Part shown: positions 60,801 to 64,000 of the stretch, piece by piece
How the letters are laid out: every line of letters starts with the position of its first letter
How positions within the stretch are numbered: the stretch's first letter is position 1
Assembly (NCBI GenBank): GCA_000149265.1
Contig: CH002575.1
Location: 351,245 to 415,244, forward strand
From: Ciona savignyi
Taxonomy: Eukaryota > Chordata > Ascidiacea > Phlebobranchia > Cionidae
Direction of reading: 5' to 3'
Length of the DNA: 64,000 bases
Program-made: the position numbers and the translations under genes
The notes under the pieces: model-generated
What the model was told of the DNA's origin: nothing
The model's database searches: none
What the model saw: only the letters and a program-made list of their open reading frames with translations

Positions 60801-63800
60801 TGGATAAGAAAGTACAAGGTATATGTTTTGTTTCTGCAAGCAGAAAAGAAGGTAAATCAAACCTATTTTCTATATTTCAGCATTACTACTGATTTAGTTT
60901 AATCCACTAATCTGTTAGAGTTAGGTGGCTTCTGCTGAATTTCTTGTTCAAGGACACAAGTACTTATCACTGGCTCTTTTTGATCAAACAAACTTTTGGA
61001 TGGGATCTACTCCTCTGGAGAAAACTGTTTACCTTAAGGTGGCGGAGATCACGACGACAAGCTTTAAGTTGTTTGTATTCAGGGAGGTTAACTTCAAACA
61101 ATTCAGCGGATGTCTGCAAAAAATGATATAAGATATTTCATTGATGTAATAAGGCTTAGCTAAAGGGATATTCAAGATTCCCTGCATAAGAAAACATGTA
61201 ATTAGCAAATTTATCAATCACACACTCTTCTGGTTGACAAACCGGTTGGCATAGACACATTACCAGCATCGATCATAAAATCCACCTTAATCTCAAACAT
61301 CTCCGTTTCCATAGTGCAAGTATCCTGTTCCATCTTGTCCAGGGTGACGTAAGGCTGCTCAGAAGAATACACAAATGGTGCATGACTGAATAAGAAATAT
61401 GGAAAGAATTAAGAATTATCTACCCCACACGTAGATCAAATAAATAAACATCAGTCACCGTCTAAAAGCTTCACGGTATTCGTGCTGTTTCACATCAAAT
61501 GCAACACAACGTTTACGAATCATGGTTACTTCATTCGTTTGAAGTGGACTAACATTATGTCGCACCGTAGTTGCCTAGAAAACAAAATTTAAATGGTATA
61601 CTGATAATCTACTAATGATGTAAGTGTAAATCATAAAGATTAGGCTGTAACAAAAGGATCAAGCTTGATAACAAATAAAGTGATTGGTGAACTTACCAGT
61701 TTTTTAGTTGTCTCCCATTTTTCTGGAAGCGATTCAAGTAAAGCGTGGCTTTCCTCTGGTAATTCTTGGTCATATGTAAATAGTAGATCTATTGTGGCTT
61801 TTAGTGGCTCAAACATGCCATCTGTGACCTGTAGTTGCAATAAATGATTTTTTAAATAATTAGGATAGCCTAATTAGAATTAATGTTTAACACAGGTGGT
61901 GAAAAAACAACAGGCGTTATCTTTCGGTAAATGATTTCTATTCTAGTGGTTGGGAAATTCCACTTAGTAGGATATATATGGTTATAAACAGATAATATGC
62001 AAAGGAAATCACACATAGAGGATTTATCAATGCACCAATGTATGCATAAAAAACTAACCACCTTACTGTCAACTGACATTCAAATTTGTAATTCCTTATT
62101 GTCGCAAAACTACATCACAATAGAAAATAAAATATATCAGCGCGAAATTCTGGCACCAACTACCAGTAACTATTTGAAATATTCAGTTCTTTAATAAATT
62201 TATAAAAAAAACTGTTAAGCATTACCTTTCCTAGGTTATTATTCCTTCTCTTTAAACTACCTTGTACTGTACACTTTCTTCTATATATATCATATTGTAT
62301 TTGGCATATTATTTTATTTTGTGTTGTTGTGTTATCACTGGATTTCATGTTGTATTGTGATGCAATTACTCTCAATGTAATAATATCAGCTTATTGTCAC
62401 AACTGCATGCTGTGAGGCGACAATTGCATGCATGTTTATTACCATAAGCTTTTCACTGTTTTGTACACAAGTTTCTACTGTTACAGTGGTTATCTGATGG
62501 CTGTTTTGGTTATATATTTTTGTTTTATATAGCTGGCCCCAACAATGTCTTGCCTGATTTTTTTTATTGTCTTTGCTGCATGAAATCTTCTTATGAAAGG
62601 CACTGTATAACACAAGCATAATTAAATTCACAAACCTGCTGTCTTTCCCTCACAGCCACCAAGTTCGCCATGACTTTCACCAAAGCATCATAATCACCTT
62701 CCTGAACTTCAATTTGTAGACCAGCATCTGTCACTTCAACAAATTCCTCCAGTTCTTGCAAACTGCATCACAAATAGTATTGTGGTTGATTATGTGTTTA
62801 TACTAACTTGCAGATAAACATGAGTATATTATTGTGATACTTTAATCAAATTACATGCTGCTCTAGAACCAATTTAACAAATGTTGTAGATGGTAAAACA
62901 AGAATGGAGAAGATGTTGTAAAACTATTAATTCAACAAATGTTGCTTGCCTTTCAACTACATGCGTCATGAGGTATTCCTTGAACATAAAACTCCATCTC
63001 TTAATAATATTGAGCAAGGCTTGTTGGAATGGACGGATGTCAACACGAAACCATGACGAGAATACCTAAATCCAACATCACAGATTAAAATAAAATGGAC
63101 TATTTAATAGATTAAAAAATATAGGGTGGCATCTATCTAATGTATGACACTCAAATTTTTCATCAGTAGAAAGGAACAGTCAATAGAACACCGTAAACCC
63201 AATATACCAAATTTAAATACCGTATAGGGTACTGCATTCCATTATTTTTCTTTGGAAAATCAACAGTTAAAATAATACAATACATTTTCACCTTGTATTC
63301 GGGTAGTTTGGATACTTCATCATAGAGTGTTTCATATGAATCAATTTGCATACGGAACTGGTCCAGTGTTGGTGGTGATTCAGGCACTCCATGTTCTGCG
63401 TGTTCTTCAATCTCCTCGGTAGTAAGGACATGGTCATAGAGTAGGAACTGCCGCATGAACTCTTTGCGATCGTCAACCCAAAGGTAGGCATACCTGGAAA
63501 TGTATGAAATTTGAGAACAGGAAATATACTGCAGTTAGTGGCAGTGCTATGTGATCTTAAACTGATTGCTTGGTCTGTGTTTGTAACCCTGAGTGGAGAA
63601 AGTCTTAACCCAACTGTGCATACTTACTGTCTTTTGAATATAGTGTTTGTTAGAAACATATTTTTAACCTCTGTGGTTAAATATAAGAAAGTTTCTTGTC
63701 CTCGACCCATCAGTACTCACTTATCAAATGTCCCTCTGTGTTCAAGGGCACTCTCAATAACTGCTTGTGTTCGATCCATAACTTCACTCCTCATATTGGC

Positions 63801-63881
63801 AAGGTCCAGCATCTGCTCCATGTCTTGTACATAATGAGGAGAGTCCAGATGAGATGCCACCCTCTCAACTAATGTGCTAAA
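24192..63881 (-). CDS. Axonemal dynein heavy chain, outer-arm beta type (DNAH9/11/17-like); 68 exons, 5' end outside window
   Basis: This is one minus-strand gene whose product is the ATP-driven motor chain of the ciliary/flagellar outer dynein arm. I traced 68 exons, detailed in the domain entries. They cover about 10.6 kb of coding sequence, or about 3,540 codons; full-length family members have about 4,450-4,500 residues, so about 900 N-terminal residues lie to the right of 64000. Four P-loops are visible: GPAGTGKT (AAA1), GNAGAGKS (AAA2), GNAGCGKS (AAA3) and GVGGSGKQ (AAA4). The C-terminus ([15 protein letters not shown], then [13 protein letters not shown]) matches the DNAH9/11/17 group rather than DNAH5/8 or the inner-arm chains. 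Choosing among 9, 11 and 17 needs a tree. All introns are GT-AG except intron 3 (GC-AG). Exon lengths and phases agree everywhere except exons 47, 49 and 58, which carry frame-breaking indels. These could be sequence errors, a disabled allele or early pseudogene decay. Confidence 0.96.
27690..27830 (+). mobile_element. Probable strongly decayed SINE family S copy in dynein intron 61
   Basis: GCGGAAATTGCCTAAACCCA and, further on, GTACGGGATAATTTGACGA sit in the right order and spacing for the SINE body. The head and tail are not recognisable. Confidence 0.35.
29709..30003 (+). mobile_element. SINE family S, full length, in dynein intron 56
   Basis: This is a very well preserved sense copy. Box A is TGGTCTAACGGTTAAGTGCG, followed by CCTTGGGCAAGGCACTTTAC, CCGGTAACCCGACGATGGGC and tail GGGGATAAAGATGAATATCC. 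It is antisense to dynein. Confidence 0.95.
31048..33705 (-). CDS. Dynein heavy chain, AAA5 module and following helical region (exons 48-54); exon 49 has broken frame
   Basis: Exons are 33491-33705, 33141-33291, 32835-32934, 32623-32758, 32179-32335, 31468-31626 and 31048-31194. Motifs are [20 protein letters not shown] (exon 48), [12 protein letters not shown] (exon 49), [13 protein letters not shown] (exon 50), [20 protein letters not shown] (exon 51), [18 protein letters not shown] (exon 52) and [20 protein letters not shown] (exon 54). In exon 49, RWPLIVDPHLQ can be recovered only by skipping one C after CGGTGG and one A after CCCCAC. The exon is 151 bp where 149 is expected. AAA5 has no canonical P-loop, as usual for the family. 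Confidence 0.92.
33821..36387 (-). CDS. Dynein heavy chain, stalk and microtubule-binding domain (exons 43-47); exon 47 has broken frame
   Basis: Exons are 36246-36387, 34969-35115, 34515-34772, 34160-34332 and 33821-34047. Exons 43-45 give the outgoing coiled coil ([55 protein letters not shown]). Exons 45-46 give the microtubule-binding tip ([30 protein letters not shown]). Exon 47 begins the returning coil in phase ([10 protein letters not shown]). Its family-like sequence then moves to a second frame ([17 protein letters not shown]) and to a third ([19 protein letters not shown]), as if one extra base lay before AAGCGA and another before AAGTTA. The exon is 227 bp, two more than the phases of its neighbours allow. 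A SINE lies in intron 43. Confidence 0.92.
35829..36060 (+). mobile_element. SINE family S, shortened copy in dynein intron 43
   Basis: GGTTAGTCTGGTGGTTTAGT, CCTTGGGCAAGGCACTTAAC and ACGGGGATAAACATGAATAT are present. About 60 bp between the tRNA-unrelated body and the CCGGTAACCCGAC-like segment are missing. Confidence 0.9.
36532..40626 (-). CDS. Dynein heavy chain, AAA4 module (exons 36-42)
   Basis: Exons are 40547-40626, 40096-40215, 39778-39940, 39291-39414, 37908-38050, 37213-37387 and 36532-36643. The P-loop GVGGSGKQS lies in exon 38 and the Walker B-like [14 protein letters not shown] in exon 39. Exon 40 carries [16 protein letters not shown], and exon 41 carries [18 protein letters not shown] and [10 protein letters not shown]. 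All phases agree. AAA4 is a secondary nucleotide site leading into the stalk. The introns hold decayed SINE pieces (38581-38795 and 40316-40460). Confidence 0.95.
38581..38795 (-). mobile_element. SINE family S, partial antisense copy in dynein intron 39
   Basis: GTACAACCCATTTATTTACT, GGGTTCAGGCGATGTCCACT, CTAGCAACCAGTATCGAACC and AGAAAGGCGATACACTAACC follow the family order. The far tail is lost. Confidence 0.8.
40316..40460 (+). mobile_element. SINE family S, decayed copy in dynein intron 36
   Basis: ATGGTCGCTAGTTATTTGGT, CGGGAAAGGCACTTGGCGTA, ATCTGACGATTGACC and GCGTTTTTCCATACACAGAT keep the family order, but the middle is deleted. Confidence 0.7.
40812..41058 (+). mobile_element. Left LTR of decayed BEL/Pao element
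   Basis: It pairs with the right LTR at 43046-43299. Shared stretches in the same order include ATTTGATAGTTTTAGTT, TTTGTGATCATT, GAAAACCGT and CCCGCCATCATTCCCA, so the two are direct repeats of about 250 bp. The copies are clearly diverged, so the insertion is old. Confidence 0.8.
41059..43045 (+). mobile_element. Decayed BEL/Pao-type retrotransposon body in dynein intron 35
   Basis: Between the LTRs, plus-strand frames interrupted by stops show a gag-like charged stretch ([20 protein letters not shown], about 41420-41500). A polymerase lead-in follows ([17 protein letters not shown], about 41970-42030), then an RT relic (GMFHQVR, about 42150) and an RNase H-like block ([20 protein letters not shown], about 42517-42580). 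These blocks are typical of Pao/BEL pol. Only ~2 kb remains of an element normally 5-7 kb, so large internal deletions are likely. It is antisense to dynein. Confidence 0.75.
43046..43299 (+). mobile_element. Right LTR of decayed BEL/Pao element
   Basis: This is a direct repeat of 40812-41058, as described there. The intron continues for about 360 bp before dynein exon 35. Confidence 0.8.
43660..51374 (-). CDS. Dynein heavy chain, AAA3 module (exons 28-35)
   Basis: Exons are 51243-51374, 50426-50599, 49785-49989, 49481-49646, 49158-49260, 48827-48923, 45493-45644 and 43660-43821. AAA3 is the main regulatory ATPase site. The Walker A GNAGCGKS is in exon 30. Walker [14 protein letters not shown] is in exon 31, [14 protein letters not shown] in exon 32, and [19 protein letters not shown] in exon 34. 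Exon 33 is short (97 bp). It was found by searching for [11 protein letters not shown] between exons 32 and 34 and is bounded by CAG and GTTTGT. Intron 33 is about 3.2 kb and contains an antisense CCCH zinc-finger ORF. Intron 34 is about 1.7 kb and contains only repeat fragments that I can recognise. Confidence 0.95.
43822..45492. other. Dynein intron 34 with repeat fragments
   Basis: It contains a SINE tail fragment at 44270-44345 (sense: CTCCGATAACTGACAGTCGG, then GATTGCCCGTGAGTTAACCC). It also contains an inverted family B repeat at about 44640-44860 (TGTATAGTTTGTTTCTGCAA on the minus strand). The rest is unassigned AT-rich sequence. Confidence 0.6.
46269..47939 (+). CDS. Unrecognised CCCH zinc-finger protein ORF, nested antisense in dynein intron 33
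   Basis: This is a single open frame of 556 codons from ATG at 46269 to TAA; the frame stays open upstream to a GTG at 46260. It is by far the longest ORF in the window, and it lies inside intron 33 of the dynein gene on the opposite strand. Features in order: a Ser/Thr-rich N-terminal half with four QT motifs (TTQTT about 78-82, STQT 114-117, VQTD 141-144, VQTN 152-155). Then comes a predicted helical block (about 265-410, including [14 protein letters not shown] and [15 protein letters not shown]), then an Arg/Ser-rich basic stretch (about 430-470, [11 protein letters not shown]). Last is a perfect CX8CX5CX3H finger (about 507-526), followed at once by CX2CX3CX2C. Such fingers usually bind RNA. 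Alternatives are the gag-like ORF of a retroelement, some of which also end in Cys/His clusters, or a host gene. I do not recognise the family. Confidence 0.6.
   Translation: MKKLANDSPNTGVMSEHILKLSETTLLIIQPNERSQCAVQSGGFVTISSELFRKAFCAIPLDTELIAEKPKPLMISATTQTTKGKKSAMKLCPPGREMAIQVVPNDLKNNICMSTQTECLADNRKDKENSKCFIQKRSVFVQTDSEATEKEVQTNKINLSREESTSTYAGKILKEEITNVSYTSNANDVPFPKSRNCSLEGKELPSKIKVIVNPSLIGKKSNRTSEFTSQAGPNDSATTECGTAIQRSTSTDSTTSSTSFQGDEDELKNVLNSVRQRVKDISLSYYLKNGHDKPTGMEYMYAHMSLLKDFIRNCKGTLPAIRHLLYRYIGHLTKITNKFCSEKAASVIEFDSQVISYIRLHGMWTFNRAGKQATDDLMKKNNLQNKLNPSDVKAFHAYVAGVREAYSCNLKNESTPNNHTPTLAGERSATQPRERPPRSASSYKRAPVSNFSRSSPTKRRRSSQSPSHDLRDQITKYTPDENRYPANHRIFNNQPLPMGQNYRPKYCDFFNKTGSCKHGTRCQYVHACANCKLPCALCTGLPSYLSIWSEKLLISK
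48418..48615 (+). CDS. Candidate downstream exon or remnant coding segment on the plus strand
   Basis: A stop-free stretch follows CCCAACAG, a plausible acceptor. It reads [19 protein letters not shown] and then a hydrophobic [13 protein letters not shown], closing with [17 protein letters not shown] and TGA, about 64 codons. It lies 480 bp downstream of the CCCH ORF on the same strand and within the same dynein intron. If a donor at AATT|GTAAAC inside the CCCH ORF (near 47857) were used, the two would join in frame, replacing the final Cys cluster. This is a hypothesis only. No homolog is recognised, and a chance ORF or decayed element remains possible. Confidence 0.22.
51829..54199 (-). CDS. 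Dynein heavy chain, AAA2 module (exons 22-27)
   Basis: Exons are 54028-54199, 53716-53831, 53174-53384, 52890-53017, 52306-52454 and 51829-51979. The P-loop GNAGAGKS lies in exon 24. The Walker B-like [20 protein letters not shown] is in exon 25, and exon 26 has [16 protein letters not shown]2 normally binds nucleotide without hydrolysing it. For exon 22 I placed the donor at ATCA|GTGGGT because this joins in phase to CTGATCTG of exon 23 and restores [13 protein letters not shown]. The exon 24 acceptor (GTTAAG before ATTGTCC) has an unusually poor pyrimidine tract, but the phase and protein continuity support it. A degraded antisense SINE tail lies in intron 23, at about 53594-53700. Confidence 0.95.
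53594..53700 (-). mobile_element. SINE family S, tail fragment in dynein intron 23
   Basis: TAGGATAGGATATTTATGTT, CACACGGGCAAGCGTCAGAT and CACCTGGCGCCCACCGTCAT are the antisense SINE tail. The head and body are absent. Confidence 0.8.
54329..56051 (-). CDS. Dynein heavy chain, AAA1 catalytic module (exons 18-21)
   Basis: Exons are 55818-56051, 55368-55629, 54965-55122 and 54329-54467. AAA1 is the main ATPase site of dynein. The Walker A loop GPAGTGKT lies in exon 19 near 55552-55575. Walker B is CFDEFNRI in the same exon, with the catalytic glutamate present. Exon 20 holds the sensor-I region [17 protein letters not shown], and exon 18 has the conserved lead-in [11 protein letters not shown]. 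Every residue expected for hydrolysis appears intact. This argues that the motor core was under selection until recently, even though frame-breaking indels occur further along the gene. Confidence 0.97.
56145..60797 (-). CDS. Dynein heavy chain, linker segment (exons 9-17)
   Basis: Exons are 60662-60797, 60179-60390, 59922-60092, 58292-58453, 57841-57995, 57279-57405, 57053-57205, 56434-56598 and 56145-56272. They encode the DHC_N2 linker, the mechanical element that swings across the AAA ring. Family motifs include [14 protein letters not shown] (exon 9), [17 protein letters not shown] (exon 10), [19 protein letters not shown] (exon 12), [15 protein letters not shown] (exon 14), [15 protein letters not shown] (exon 15) and [12 protein letters not shown] (exon 16). 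All phases agree with no internal stop. Intron 11 (58454-59921, about 1.5 kb) shows no feature I can support. Intron 15 carries a hAT-type MITE. Confidence 0.95.
56686..56871. mobile_element. hAT-type MITE (186 bp) in dynein intron 15
   Basis: The terminal inverted repeats are CAGTGGTTTTCAACC and GGTTGAAAATCACTG. The element is flanked by the perfect 8-bp direct repeat GTCTAGAT (56678-56685 and 56872-56879), as expected for hAT transposases. The interior is rich in GGTTCC and has no coding capacity, so it is non-autonomous. Confidence 0.93.
58454..59921. other. Dynein intron 11, no feature recognised
   Basis: About 1.5 kb lie between exons 11 and 12. The dynein protein is continuous across the joint, so no exon is missing. 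I see no repeat landmark, RNA-like fold or convincing ORF on either strand. Confidence 0.6.
61033..63881 (-). CDS. Dynein heavy chain, distal tail segment (exons 1-8 of those visible)
   Basis: Exons are 63721-63881, 63292-63493, 62950-63065, 62636-62762, 61697-61828, 61459-61574, 61286-61385 and 61033-61113. They encode part of the DHC_N1 tail, which carries intermediate and light chains and joins heavy chains in the arm. Recognisable family stretches are [20 protein letters not shown] (exon 2), [22 protein letters not shown] (exon 4, written here across one exon), [18 protein letters not shown] (exon 7) and [20 protein letters not shown] (exon 8). Exon 3 ends in AAAG followed by GCAAGC, so the next intron has a GC donor. 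For exon 7 I chose the donor after ATTAAG because it keeps the phase and continues the family motif. A later GT would add residues and lead into a stop in the next exon. The first listed exon starts in phase 0, so at least one more exon lies beyond the window. Confidence 0.93.
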
Positions 63882-64000
63882 CTGTAAACAACACTTTAAA
63901 ATATACCAGATCCTGCTATATTATGTTTTAGAAAGTTTATGTGCATGTTATTTACAAACTATTAATGTACACAGTGGATAGTTTTACACACAAGCTTTAT

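Overview
The window looks like AT-rich animal nuclear DNA. Genes are split into many short exons with GT-AG introns (one GC-AG), and the spaces between them carry tRNA-derived SINEs, LTR-retrotransposon remnants and a hAT-type MITE. Short introns, this SINE family and the gene content suggest a tunicate such as Ciona, but that is an inference; no species-specific marker was checked.

Layout. Positions 1-9,300 are almost wholly repeats: a 21-bp near-palindromic microsatellite, a ~330-bp tandem repeat, several copies of a ~400-480-bp repeat, and a ~193-bp satellite of about 20 monomers (4,233-8,170) with inverted copies of the ~400-480-bp repeat on its two sides. Positions 9,300-12,950 hold SINEs, a tRNA-like sequence and a decayed LTR-retrotransposon gag-protease on the minus strand. 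A complete seven-coding-exon TMEM185-like membrane protein gene lies on the plus strand at 12,956-18,515. A four-coding-exon TMEM272-like small tetraspan gene lies on the minus strand at 21,574-23,487.

From 24,192 to the right edge the window is one huge minus-strand gene, an axonemal outer-arm dynein heavy chain of the beta type (DNAH9/DNAH11/DNAH17 group). I placed 68 exons by splice sites, phase and family motifs. They give about 3,540 codons, from the distal tail through linker, AAA1-AAA4, stalk, AAA5, AAA6 and C-terminus; by comparison with family length roughly 900 N-terminal residues lie beyond the window. Three exons (33,821-34,047, 33,141-33,291 and 28,645-28,792) contain small indels that break the frame, while every other exon is intact.

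Dynein intron 33 hosts an antisense, apparently intact 556-codon ORF (46,269-47,939) with one perfect CCCH zinc finger and four QT motifs resembling dynein light chain LC8 ligands. Intron 35 hosts a decayed BEL/Pao retrotransposon with both LTRs, and intron 15 a 186-bp hAT MITE with a perfect 8-bp target duplication. The most useful points for follow-up are the nested CCCH ORF, the cluster of dynein frameshifts, and the satellite with inverted flanks.
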